A stretch of DNA of 56,383 bases from an uncultured Bacteroidales bacterium. Its GTDB lineage: Bacteria > Bacteroidota > Bacteroidia > Bacteroidales > Muribaculaceae. The DNA is taken from positions 1-56,383 of the forward strand of contig CADAAI010000021.1 of NCBI GenBank assembly GCA_902785925.1, given 5' to 3'. The notes beneath the pieces were generated by a model, which did no database searches, was not told where the DNA came from, and saw nothing but the letters and a program-made list of their open reading frames with translations. Positions 1 through 7,173 of this stretch are shown in pieces; positions within the stretch are counted from its first letter, which is position 1; every line of letters begins with the position of its first letter. The position numbers were made by a program, and so were the translations under genes.

Positions 1-356
1 CTCCGTAGGGCGGTCGGGGGGTCTTGACAGACAAAGAAAGGGGAAAATTCCCCTTTTCATCCCCTTTTAGGCTGATAATCAGCCTTCTAACTTTTTCAAA
101 GCCGGAAAAATAGAAAAAAACGTAAAAATTACCTTGTTTTTTTCCGTAAGAACCCCGATGTACACTGGTTTTACCATAGGTTGGAAACATGTAAAAAACA
201 CTATTTTTCTACCAATCGGAATTGAGTCCAATACTATTTACGCATCTCATGTAACGATATCAGGCAAAATTATAACAATTATTTACCCACCATTCTTCGT
301 TTCTCTGAATGAGTACGGAAATGGCGGGTTTAATTTAGTAACATCAACTGATGATT
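1..356. other. Left-edge stretch with no recognisable gene
   Basis: No convincing coding sequence is visible here. A 90-codon open frame beginning at 134 has no recognisable family, no clear Bacteroidota promoter, and overlaps the 3' end of the primase-like gene on the other strand, so it is not called. The stretch lies downstream of that minus-strand gene and may be the 3' flank of the mobile module or part of a gene cut by the window edge. Confidence 0.4.
37..57. terminator. Possible intrinsic terminator hairpin
   Basis: AAAGGGG (37-43) and CCCCTTT (50-56) form a 7-bp stem with a 6-nt loop, followed on the plus strand by a short T run. It could end a transcript entering from the left edge. 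No gene in the window assigns it, so the role is inferred. Confidence 0.35.
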
Positions 357-1238
357 TTACAACACGCGATGCATCTTGCAGTAATGGAAGAAGGTGCCGA
401 TCGTGATTCTGTTGCTACTTCTCAAGAAACCATCAAACTTTTTGTCTGTCTCATGCTCGTTATACTTTGCATTTTGCCTACTGACGATGTGGTAATACTC
501 GCGTCCTTCTTCGCCTAGAGTCGCCAATGCGAGCCCTATGCTTATCCAGTCGGCATAGTTTTCTGTCATATCGATGTGGTTACGTGCAATGTACTTACAG
601 CATTCATACACGCGCTCATCGGTGTCATCTGCATGCTTCCTGTGGCAGAATGGGCGCGGAGTCGGCTTTGGCTTGCGATACACACCATTGTATGATGCCG
701 CATTCTCGTTTACATAAGGATTTTCATCATAGCTCAAGCATCGCAATCGGCAGACGTCGCTACAAGCATGGTCTATGACAATGCCAAGCTTCTCAAAATC
801 AATCAGCAACTGATCAAATTGTGCCCGGTGCTGATTTGGGTAGAGCAGTGGAATGATAACGAAGAAACCTTTGCCTCCAACCGAGCGGCTGGCATAAGCA
901 ACCTCTGCGATATTGCTTAGGACGTCTTCTTTGAGACTCTTAAATTTTTCCATATCAGGATTGTCTTTTGCATCAATATCAATGCAAATAAGGCCGCTAT
1001 GCTGAACTAGGTTCTCTGCCTTGCGACTTCCACTGAACACACCACTTATAGTAGCCTGGGGTAAATGGTATTTGATCGCATTGCGCTTGGTCTTGTTTAC
1101 GAGAGTGCGAAGACACTCTATCTGTTCTCGGTATTCTCTGCTCTTAGCAAGAAACTCGCCTAGAGTAATGTTTTTCGGTTCTCTGTCAAACATACTGAAG
1201 AACCATGAAATTTTTCTGTCAAAAATATTATTTTCCAT
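357..1238 (-). CDS. BT4734/VirE N-domain protein with PriCT-2 domain (primase-like)
   Basis: This 293-residue protein resembles the N-terminal part of the BT4734/BF3469 family found on Bacteroidota mobile elements. Residues ~20-190 look like the BT4734-type domain, related to archaeo-eukaryotic primases: an acidic motif in GLICIDIDAKDN, then GGKGFFVIIP and a basic RLRCLSYDE patch. Residues ~210-290 look like PriCT-2 (ADWISIGLALATLGEEG, then KKFDGFL). A role in element replication or priming is inferred. In many relatives these domains are fused N-terminal to DUF3987; here the DUF3987 protein is a separate gene that precedes it on the same strand. The two are separated by 272 bp containing a large inverted repeat. 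No integrase or relaxase is in the window. Confidence 0.75.
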   Translation of the reverse strand: MENNIFDRKISWFFSMFDREPKNITLGEFLAKSREYREQIECLRTLVNKTKRNAIKYHLPQATISGVFSGSRKAENLVQHSGLICIDIDAKDNPDMEKFKSLKEDVLSNIAEVAYASRSVGGKGFFVIIPLLYPNQHRAQFDQLLIDFEKLGIVIDHACSDVCRLRCLSYDENPYVNENAASYNGVYRKPKPTPRPFCHRKHADDTDERVYECCKYIARNHIDMTENYADWISIGLALATLGEEGREYYHIVSRQNAKYNEHETDKKFDGFLRSSNRITIGTFFHYCKMHRVL

Positions 1239-1432
1239 AGTGTTTAGTTTGTTTTTTTGAAAACTATGTCAATTGTCAACATGAAAAAGATGGGTATCTC
1301 TCTGTGTAATAGGGGTTAAGTCTCCTTTTCGATATTGACATCTAAAGAATAAGTGTTTTCGCTCATTTGTCAATTATATTGACTTTTATGGGAAACTTAA
1401 CTTATTGATACTCAGCTGTCTCTTTTTATGTG

Positions 1433-1499
1433 TGTCAATGCCGAAAAGATTCCAAATAGCCCAATTGGTGGGCATTGCAAGGCGATTTCGGCATTGACA
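1433..1499. repeat. 14-bp perfect inverted repeat between the two primase-like genes
   Basis: TGTCAATGCCGAAA (1433-1446) and TTTCGGCATTGACA (1486-1499) are exact reverse complements separated by 39 bp. The spacer holds a smaller hairpin (GCCCA/TGGGC). It ends 11 bp downstream of the DUF3987 stop codon, on the same transcript. It could be an RNA structure, a replication or recombination site, or a protein-binding site. There is no T tract, so a simple terminator is unlikely. Confidence 0.6.
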
Positions 1500-1510
1500 T
1501 TGACATAAAA

Positions 1511-2782
1511 TTACACTTTACCGTTTAGCGCTTTCGAAATATAAGCAGGATCTCTTGATATTCCGTGTGCGAAAGCCTTTTGGTTGGTAATGCGAACGTT
1601 TTCGGCGAATAGTCTGATCCAACCCGCTATAGTGTTGGGCGTGACAACACTCTTCTGCTGATTGATGTCGAATATCTTCTCATACACTTTTATGGCGGTG
1701 TGCTCAAAATAGTGCATGCAACGTATGGCATAATCCATGGCTTGTTCCGATATGTTGAATGTGTATGATGAATTCTCAATCAAACTCATCATGTGTACTA
1801 TGCCTGCCAAGCGTTCAACATGAATCTGAAGTTTTCCATAGATTGAAATTAGGTAACTGTTATCGATATTAGCAGCCTTCTTTTCTTGTAGGGAATCATA
1901 GTATTCCTTATACATATGCTCACACTTCCCTGTGATGTTTATAGTCCCTTCAAGATGCTCATAATTATAGATGCGAGTAAGACTGGCAGCCCATTTATTG
2001 AGTATCTCCTGGTCGAGATGGATTATCTCTCTTGGAGGAAATTCAAAATTGTCGGGCCATACAAACAAGAAACGCTGATTCATGCCATTGTAGACAAATA
2101 GTTCATTGCCGAACGTTGAACGAAGAAGATCGGGCTGGATGTCGCCAAAAATATTCATGAACGCATTCCTGAGTATTAATGGCTCTTCTTCTCCCTTTCG
2201 GTTGACAACAAAACTATCGCCATCAAAGAGTCTGAGAATTCTAGATATTGCGCCACTTTTAACATAACGATTCAGATCATCAAAGAAGCCTTTAATTTCA
2301 GGTTGGTAGGCGAGAATACCAGTTTTACTATACTGTAGAATGGTATTCCGCGCCTCTTCTGTGAGATCATCAACAATTATCTGGTTCAGGCGCGGAGGGT
2401 TTGACTCGTCACGGTCTTTGTTGGTTTTCCAAGTTGCATACTCTCTCTTAAACAATTCACCATTTCTGTTGTTGATTTCGCGTAATGGTTTAAATACTTC
2501 CTTAGACGGAGCTGTTTTATTTGAACCGCTTGGAGCAACTATAGTAAGCCAAATTTCTAAAGGATTAGTATAAAAACCATCATAGATCATTATGCGCTTT
2601 CCAATTACTGTAGAAACTGCTGAGAATACAGCAGCTACTACAAATTCACTTGGACAGTCATATTTTGACGCAATCTCGTTAATGAATGTCTGTACCTGCA
2701 AAGGCAGACCGTCAATGGGAAGCCCCACCTCGTCATGGAGACGGAGCTTGCCATTATTAGAATTAGGTTTACTTGCTGACAT
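1511..2782 (-). CDS. DUF3987 domain protein (mobile-element helicase/primase-associated)
   Basis: This 423-residue protein matches the DUF3987 family that accompanies BT4734-type primase domains on Bacteroidota integrative elements and plasmids. The opening (GLPIDGLPLQVQTFINEIAS) and the FVVAAVFSAVSTVIGKRI stretch are typical. A degenerate P-loop, APSGSNKTAPS, sits at ~residue 85, with an acidic IIVDDLTEE further on. An NTPase role in element replication is inferred. Its start overlaps the end of the upstream HTH gene by 14 bp, suggesting translational coupling. Confidence 0.75.
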   Translation of the reverse strand: MSASKPNSNNGKLRLHDEVGLPIDGLPLQVQTFINEIASKYDCPSEFVVAAVFSAVSTVIGKRIMIYDGFYTNPLEIWLTIVAPSGSNKTAPSKEVFKPLREINNRNGELFKREYATWKTNKDRDESNPPRLNQIIVDDLTEEARNTILQYSKTGILAYQPEIKGFFDDLNRYVKSGAISRILRLFDGDSFVVNRKGEEEPLILRNAFMNIFGDIQPDLLRSTFGNELFVYNGMNQRFLFVWPDNFEFPPREIIHLDQEILNKWAASLTRIYNYEHLEGTINITGKCEHMYKEYYDSLQEKKAANIDNSYLISIYGKLQIHVERLAGIVHMMSLIENSSYTFNISEQAMDYAIRCMHYFEHTAIKVYEKIFDINQQKSVVTPNTIAGWIRLFAENVRITNQKAFAHGISRDPAYISKALNGKV

Positions 2783-3101
2783 TGCTTTCTGGGTTTAATT
2801 TGCATCCAACACGTTTTTCAATGTCACTCAAGCGGTAGCGACGTTTGCCACCAATCTCAATCTTCTTGAGGTAACCACTTTTGTCCCAACGGTAAAGTGC
2901 CATCTTTGATACAGACAGCAATTTTGCCGCTTCGTCAATGGTTAACAACCGATCGGCCTTGGCATCCAGCTTGGCCTGTTCTCTGGCGATGCTCTGCCCA
3001 CCGAGCAATAAAATTCTTGCAAATTCCTTCAAATCTTTTGATGATACTTGAAGAATCACATTTGTTTCAGAATTCAAAGTTTCTAATATAGATGAATTCA
3101 C
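2769..3101 (-). CDS. Excisionase/MerR-like helix-turn-helix protein
   Basis: This 110-residue protein has a C-terminal helix-turn-helix: LLTIDEAAKLLSVSKMALYRW followed by a wing with KIEIGGKRRYRLSDIEKRVG. This is the 'helix-turn-helix domain' type (HTH_17) common in Bacteroidota mobile elements as an excisionase or small regulator. The start taken is GTG at 3101; no ATG lies between it and the HTH. It is the first gene of the minus-strand module, and its stop overlaps the DUF3987 start. A regulatory or excision role is inferred. Confidence 0.75.
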   Translation of the reverse strand: MNSSILETLNSETNVILQVSSKDLKEFARILLLGGQSIAREQAKLDAKADRLLTIDEAAKLLSVSKMALYRWDKSGYLKKIEIGGKRRYRLSDIEKRVGCKLNPESNVSK

Positions 3102-3219
3102 TTTTAATAAACCATAGTTGATTGGAATTGGTTCTCATTCTTTACCTATGGTGTGTCTCCTCAAGCTTCGGCTCTCGGTCACCGAACCTTGCGCCAGTCC
3201 GTCACTTGATTTGACATCG

Positions 3220-3227
3220 CAAAATTA
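3220..3227 (-). promoter_or_regulatory. Possible -7 box (TAATTTTG) of the HTH/DUF3987/primase module
   Basis: TAATTTTG on the minus strand matches the Bacteroidota -7 consensus TAnnTTTG, ~118 bp before the HTH start. No good -33 box is seen. Upstream DNA may have been replaced by the adjacent insertion-sequence-like segment. The ~110-nt leader contains GC-rich self-complementary sequence near 3163-3181. Confidence 0.35.
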
Positions 3228-3299
3228 GGATGTGACACCGTGAAAAAAAAAGACAAGATTTTTATTGCCTATTTAGTGCGCCCTAAATTAATTTATTAT

Positions 3300-3307
3300 T
3301 ACCTTTG
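3300..3307 (+). promoter_or_regulatory. -7 box (TACCTTTG) of the IS1595-like transposase
   Basis: TACCTTTG is an exact -7 match placed 25 bp before the ATG at 3333. It lies inside the upstream extension of the longest open frame, which argues for the internal ATG as the true start. Confidence 0.5.
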
Positions 3308-3332
3308 TAACAATAAATTACATGTCAATAAA

Positions 3333-4178
3333 ATGAGAAGACAAAAAATAACACTTTTCCAGAGCATTAAAACCAATGATGATTGCTATAAGTTTTTGGC
3401 TAAAATAAAATGGCCAGACGAAAGCTTCGTATGTAGAAAATGTGGTAGTACAAAATTCTATAAAGGGAGGTCTCCGTATTCAAGACGATGTTCACAATGT
3501 AAGTATGATGAGAGTGTAACAGTGGGAACCATGTTTGACAAACTTAAGTTTCCAATTTTGATAGCCTTTAGTATGGTTAACGATTTAATCTCTTATGATC
3601 AGGGTAATTCATCATTTGATTTATCCGAGAAATATGGATTGAACAGAAATACGTGTTTGTCATTTAAATATAAAATTCAACGAGCAATTGGGTCCCTGCG
3701 ACAAAAACGACTGGGTACCGCTGTTGGAGTAGGAGTATATAATATATATAATGAGATGAGTGAGTCCTATTTTTATAGAAGAGTAAAACCAAAGCAACGC
3801 ATTGTGTTTGCTATTGAGATAATAGGTGCTAAAGTGAATAGGGCTTTTGGTTGTGTTATAAATGATGGCAAAGCGCAATATGTTCGTGATTTCATAAATC
3901 GTTATATTGATAAAGATGCATATATTGCAATGAAAGAAATGGGAAGAATAAGAATACCACATAAGGAATTCCCGTATTTTCATTATGTAGAAAGACATAA
4001 TATGCTTGATGCTCATTTCAATCTATTCAAAAAATGGCTGCAAGACGAACGTAGGCATATAGATTATAATCATCTCCAAGGTTATCTTGACGAGTATATT
4101 TTTCGATTCAACCGACACAAAAATAAAAAAAGGGATTTTTCGTCAATTATTCGTGCGATGGTTGTGAATAAGAAATAA
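3333..4178 (+). CDS. IS1595/ISXO2-like transposase, divergent
   Basis: The 281-residue protein has the IS1595-family layout. An N-terminal segment (NDDCYKFLAKIKWPDES) precedes a CxxC...CxxC zinc ribbon (CRKCGS, then CSQCKYD). GTMFDKLKFPILIAFSMVND and a helical region with LSEKYGLNRNT follow, and the C-terminus has HNMLDAHFNLFKKWLQ and HLQGYLDEYIFRFNRH, the counterpart of the usual 'HLQRYLNEFxFRxN' end. The VDET motif that normally holds the first catalytic aspartate is not visible before KPKQRIVFAIE, so activity is doubtful. The longer frame from 3240 is rejected because a -7 box lies inside it. The gene is distinctly AT-rich compared with its neighbours, suggesting transfer. No terminal inverted repeats were found. 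Confidence 0.7.
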   Translation: MRRQKITLFQSIKTNDDCYKFLAKIKWPDESFVCRKCGSTKFYKGRSPYSRRCSQCKYDESVTVGTMFDKLKFPILIAFSMVNDLISYDQGNSSFDLSEKYGLNRNTCLSFKYKIQRAIGSLRQKRLGTAVGVGVYNIYNEMSESYFYRRVKPKQRIVFAIEIIGAKVNRAFGCVINDGKAQYVRDFINRYIDKDAYIAMKEMGRIRIPHKEFPYFHYVERHNMLDAHFNLFKKWLQDERRHIDYNHLQGYLDEYIFRFNRHKNKKRDFSSIIRAMVVNKK

Positions 4179-4554
4179 AGGATAATTGTTAATCAAAAAT
4201 GCTATTAATATCATTATTTAGTTGATTTTTTCTTAGATAAAGTTACTTGTACGGCTGAAAATACACCAGAATTGCACATTTATTTGGCATAGTGCACAGT
4301 AGTTATGTCATTGTATGTTAGGGGAATAAATAAAAGGAGGAGTGGACACACGGCTTTTTGGCCTGAGAGAACTGAACCTTTTGTAATGTGTTGATATCTA
4401 ATGTTATAAATATGTGCAATTTTATTTTGAAGAGAAAAAAGGAGAAAATTAACATTTTCGTGCGATTTGTTAAAAATAGGGCAAAAAGTTCAATTTCAGC
4501 ACTTTAGGTGTGGAATAAGAAAAAATTATTTGTGCAATTTGACGTACATTAGCA
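4179..4554. other. AT-rich gap between transposase and tRNA operon
   Basis: No coding sequence or strong hairpin is recognised. It may include the right end of the insertion element, but no matching terminal repeat could be paired with the left side. Confidence 0.4.
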
Positions 4555-4599
4555 AAAATGAAGAGGAGATAAAAGATTGAATATCAATCAATTATCTCC
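4555..4599 (-). terminator. Terminator of the tRNA operon
   Basis: GGAGAT (4565-4570) and ATCTCC (4594-4599) close an extended imperfect hairpin that includes ATTGA/TCAAT pairing. On the minus strand it is followed by a T-rich stretch. It lies 10 bp beyond the 3' end of tRNA-Leu. Confidence 0.5.
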
Positions 4600-4608
4600 A
4601 CTTTCAGG

Positions 4609-4692
4609 TGTCCAAGATGAGAGTCGAACTCACACGCCCAATCGGGCACTACCCCCTCAAAGTAGCGCGTCTACCAATTCCGCCACCTGGAC
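4609..4692 (-). tRNA. tRNA-Leu (GAG anticodon)
   Basis: The minus strand folds as a class II tRNA. The acceptor arms GTCCAGG/CTTGGAC pair with one G-U and are followed by discriminator A. The D-arm is GGCGGAATTGGTAGACGC, the anticodon loop TTTGAGG gives GAG, a long variable arm follows, and the T-arm contains GTTCGACTC. The 3' CCA is not encoded (CCT follows the discriminator). It is the last gene of a three-tRNA operon and the nearest tRNA to the accessory segment, so its 3' end is a candidate integration site. Confidence 0.93.
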
Positions 4693-4705
4693 AAGTATTA
4701 AATTG

Positions 4706-4778
4706 AGCGACAGACGGGACTCGGACCCGCGACCTCGACCTTGGCAAGGTCGCGCTCTACCAACTGAGCTACTGTCGC
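4706..4778 (-). tRNA. tRNA-Gly (GCC anticodon), copy 1
   Basis: The 73-nt minus-strand tRNA has acceptor arms GCGACAG/CTGTCGC with discriminator U, as usual for glycine. The D-arm is GTAGCTCAGTTGGTAGAGC, the anticodon loop TTGCCAA gives GCC, and the T-loop is GGTCCGAGTCC. It is identical in sequence to the copy at 4802-4874 and shares its transcript. Confidence 0.95.
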
Positions 4779-4801
4779 AAAATGTTATTTCAAAGAGCTA
4801 G

Positions 4802-4874
4802 AGCGACAGACGGGACTCGGACCCGCGACCTCGACCTTGGCAAGGTCGCGCTCTACCAACTGAGCTACTGTCGC
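4802..4874 (-). tRNA. tRNA-Gly (GCC anticodon), copy 2
   Basis: First gene of the tRNA operon on the minus strand, with the same 73-nt sequence as copy 1 only 23 bp away. Acceptor, D, anticodon (GCC) and T arms are all intact. Tandem identical copies point to recent duplication or gene conversion. Confidence 0.95.
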
Positions 4875-4910
4875 ATTAGAGAAATATAGGTGTTTTCTCA
4901 ATTGCGGGTA

Positions 4911-4941
4911 CAAAGTTAGTACTAATTTTTGAATCCGCAAA
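4911..4941 (-). promoter_or_regulatory. Promoter of the Gly-Gly-Leu tRNA operon
   Basis: On the minus strand TTTG (4938-4941) is followed after exactly 19 bp by TAACTTTG (4911-4918), a full match to the Bacteroidota -33/-7 promoter. The first tRNA begins 36 bp downstream. Confidence 0.75.
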
Positions 4942-4974
4942 ATTTTCACCTAAATTTTAAAGATTTTTTTACAT

Positions 4975-5568
4975 TTAATTTTTCGTATTGAGAAGGTTGA
5001 AGAACTGGTTTTGAAGTTCAACGTTCTCAAACTCACCGCAATACTGCATTGTAGCGGTAGTAGTGGCTTGTTTTTCGATACCACGCATTTTCATGCACAT
5101 GTGAGCAGCATTACAAACAACAATCACGCCTTTGTTCTTTATATTCTGTGCTACTACCTCACAAACCTGACTTGTGAGGCGCTCCTGCACTTGCAACCGT
5201 CGCGCAAAAGTCTCTACTACCCTAGCAAGCTTGCTGAGACCCACAATCTCTCCATCGGGAATATAACCAATAGAGATTGTGCCATAGAATGGGAGAACAT
5301 GATGCTCACACAGCGAGTAGAACTCAATGTCCTTGACAATGACCATCTCGTCGCCCTCATGATTGAAGAGCGCCTGCTTGATGAGCTGTTCAGCGTCCGA
5401 ATGATATCCGCTGGTGTTATCTATTAAAGCCTTAGCCGCACGTTGAGGAGTCTTGGCCAAACCTTCACGGCTTGGATCCTCACCCAAGAGTTCGATGATA
5501 GCCTTAATGTGAGAAGCTAGTTTCTCGACCTGCTCGTCATTATATATAGGTTTCTTGTTATTGCTCAT
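4975..5568 (-). CDS. folE: GTP cyclohydrolase I (type IA)
   Basis: The 197-residue enzyme converts GTP to 7,8-dihydroneopterin triphosphate, the entry step to folate and pterins. The family signature is clear: FYSLCEHHVLPFYG gives zinc ligands Cys87 and His90, and AAHMCMKMRG gives the third ligand, Cys158. The catalytic segment GLSKLARVVETFARRLQVQE is present. The ATG at 5568 is chosen over an upstream in-frame GTG at 5577 because it forms a TAATG overlap with the stop of the SPOR gene, typical of translational coupling. It is the last gene of the minus-strand block that includes tpiA. folC at 43 kb works later in the same pathway. Confidence 0.95.
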   Translation of the reverse strand: MSNNKKPIYNDEQVEKLASHIKAIIELLGEDPSREGLAKTPQRAAKALIDNTSGYHSDAEQLIKQALFNHEGDEMVIVKDIEFYSLCEHHVLPFYGTISIGYIPDGEIVGLSKLARVVETFARRLQVQERLTSQVCEVVAQNIKNKGVIVVCNAAHMCMKMRGIEKQATTTATMQYCGEFENVELQNQFFNLLNTKN

Positions 5569-6254
5569 TATTTCCACACATTTATGTGATCGTGAATAAT
5601 AGTCATTTCTTTGGCATAGACGGGGAACGCCTGCCTGAGCTGCTTCATTGCTCGGTGTGCCGCCTCTTCGTCGGCAAAGTCACCAAGTCGCAGTCTCCAT
5701 GTTGGAGCTTTATAGTTGAAATAGAATTGATATTGCGGGAATTTCACCGATATGTCGCGTGCGCGCTTCTGGGCATTTGCCTTGGCATTCTTCGACTTAT
5801 TAGTGTGATAAACGAGGATGCGGTAACCATAACTTCTCATCTCAACCTCTTGCCTTGACTGGAGATTAGAGCTATTCTTACCAGTACTGAAATCTCGGTT
5901 GAGTGACTCTGGCTTCTTGCTGTCGACCCAGGGTTTCTTCTCGTTGTTAGGAGCGTTAACTGCAGTGTTATTGACCGTTGACTGTGCAGGACGTGGCCTC
6001 TGCGCGTTAACGGCACCATTGCCAGCTCCATTATTCTCGCCGCTAGTAGCTGAGCCCTCTCGATTCTCGCCACCACCATCAGTTTTAGTCTCAGAGGTGG
6101 TTGCTGGAGTCTCTACTTTTTTCTCAGGCTCGGGCTGTGTGCCACGGTTAAGTCCTGTGGGTGCATTAATATTGACCTGTGCTAACATAGCTGGCACACA
6201 AGCAATTGCAAACCCAATCACAAGCATAACGCGTTTAAAATGAGACTGTTTCAT
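5568..6254 (-). CDS. Secreted SPOR-domain protein
   Basis: The 228-residue protein starts with a signal peptide (MKQSHFKRVMLVIGFAIACVPAMLAQ) of which the last residues before Q look like the cleavage region. A low-complexity Pro/Thr/Glu/Asn-rich linker spans ~30-125. A C-terminal SPOR domain covers ~145-228, with YRILVYHT at its start and WRLRLGDFADEEAAHRAMKQL near its end. SPOR domains bind denuded peptidoglycan glycan strands at division sites or the cell wall. A promoter-like box and inverted repeat lie upstream, between it and tpiA. The stop overlaps the folE start by one base. Confidence 0.85.
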   Translation of the reverse strand: MKQSHFKRVMLVIGFAIACVPAMLAQVNINAPTGLNRGTQPEPEKKVETPATTSETKTDGGGENREGSATSGENNGAGNGAVNAQRPRPAQSTVNNTAVNAPNNEKKPWVDSKKPESLNRDFSTGKNSSNLQSRQEVEMRSYGYRILVYHTNKSKNAKANAQKRARDISVKFPQYQFYFNYKAPTWRLRLGDFADEEAAHRAMKQLRQAFPVYAKEMTIIHDHINVWK

Positions 6255-6278
6255 ATTGGTCGAGAATAATATAATTAC

Positions 6279-6325
6279 AAATTAGGTCACAAAGATATAA
6301 AAAAATTATCAATGTGACCTAATTT
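6279..6325. promoter_or_regulatory. 13-bp perfect inverted repeat enclosing a -7 box upstream of the SPOR gene
   Basis: AAATTAGGTCACA (6279-6291) and TGTGACCTAATTT (6313-6325) are exact reverse complements 21 bp apart. The minus-strand box TATCTTTG (6290-6297), a TAnnTTTG match, overlaps the proximal arm, ~36 bp before the SPOR start. This could be an operator for a dimeric regulator, or a hairpin ending the tpiA transcript. Confidence 0.5.
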
Positions 6326-6353
6326 TTAGGTGACAATTACAGCTATACAAGAT

Positions 6354-7112
6354 TTAGAAAGCTGTAACGATGCCCATAAAGTCGCCAGCCTTGAGCGATG
6401 CGCCACCAATCAAGCCGCCGTCGATGTCGGGCTTAGCAAAAAGCTCAGCAGCATTGCTTGGCTTGCAGCTACCGCCATAAAGGATAGTAGTGTCGCCTGC
6501 AATCTCATCGCCGAACTTCTCGGCCACGAGCCCACGAATGAATGCGTGAACCTCTTCTGCCTGGTCGCTAGTAGCGGTCTTGCCAGTGCCAATAGCCCAA
6601 ATTGGCTCGTAGGCAATCACGATATTTGCCCACTGCTCGGCTGTGAGGTGGAACAGCGATTCGCTGATCTCAGCCTTAATCACATCCTCTACCTTACCAG
6701 CTTCGCGCTCCTCAAGGCTCTCGCCACAGCAGAAGATCACTTTCAGCCCTGCCTCAAGAGCGAGATCAACCTTTGTCTTAAGCATCTCGTTCGACTCGTT
6801 GTAGTAACCACGACGCTCGCTGTGACCAAGTATTACATAGTTGGCTCCTGTCGATGCTACCATGGGTGCAGAAACTTCGCCAGTGTAGGCACCGCTATTG
6901 TGATCGGCACAATTCTCGGCAGCGAGACCCACCTTGTTGATGTCGATAACTTGTTTCACTGCAGTGAGGTGAGTGAAAGGCACACCAATCACCACGTCAC
7001 ACTTGAGTTCAGCAGCCTGAGCTACAGCCTCGTTTACAGCCTTTGCCAATTCCACACCTTCGGGCACTGTAGTGTTCATCTTCCAGTTGCCAGCAACAAT
7101 GTTTTTTCTCAT
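6354..7112 (-). CDS. tpiA: Triosephosphate isomerase
   Basis: The 252-residue glycolytic enzyme interconverts dihydroxyacetone phosphate and glyceraldehyde 3-phosphate. All catalytic landmarks are present: Lys11 in GNWKMN, His97 in VILGHSERR, Glu169 in [15 protein letters not shown] (with the flexible loop 6 following), and the C-terminal phosphate-binding [10 protein letters not shown] and GGLIGGASL. Length is normal. It sits 61 bp after the DoxX-like gene in the minus-strand block, an arrangement conserved in Bacteroides (BT_3928 neighbourhood), probably one operon. Confidence 0.97.
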   Translation of the reverse strand: MRKNIVAGNWKMNTTVPEGVELAKAVNEAVAQAAELKCDVVIGVPFTHLTAVKQVIDINKVGLAAENCADHNSGAYTGEVSAPMVASTGANYVILGHSERRGYYNESNEMLKTKVDLALEAGLKVIFCCGESLEEREAGKVEDVIKAEISESLFHLTAEQWANIVIAYEPIWAIGTGKTATSDQAEEVHAFIRGLVAEKFGDEIAGDTTILYGGSCKPSNAAELFAKPDIDGGLIGGASLKAGDFMGIVTAF

Positions 7113-7173
7113 TTTAATAAAAAATTTAAATGTTGATATTTATTATGTTATCTACAAATGTTTTACATCAAAA

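Noticed and set aside
134..406. 90-codon plus-strand frame at the left edge
   Set aside because: No recognisable family, overlaps the 3' end of the primase-like gene and lacks a promoter.
1492..1500. CATTGACAT in the mobile module, also part of the motif shared by loci A and B
   Set aside because: Nine bases only, without the promoter or the 9-bp array; taken as chance or as part of the inverted repeat.
3240..3332. 31-residue N-terminal extension of the transposase
   Set aside because: A -7 promoter box lies inside it, and the ATG at 3333 gives the normal family start.
4577..4801. Open frame across the tRNA genes
   Set aside because: The DNA is fully explained by tRNA-Leu and tRNA-Gly; the peptide has no meaning.
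6330..7136. 268-codon frame antisense to tpiA
   Set aside because: Shadow of a clear tpiA coding sequence; frame length is explained by codon bias.
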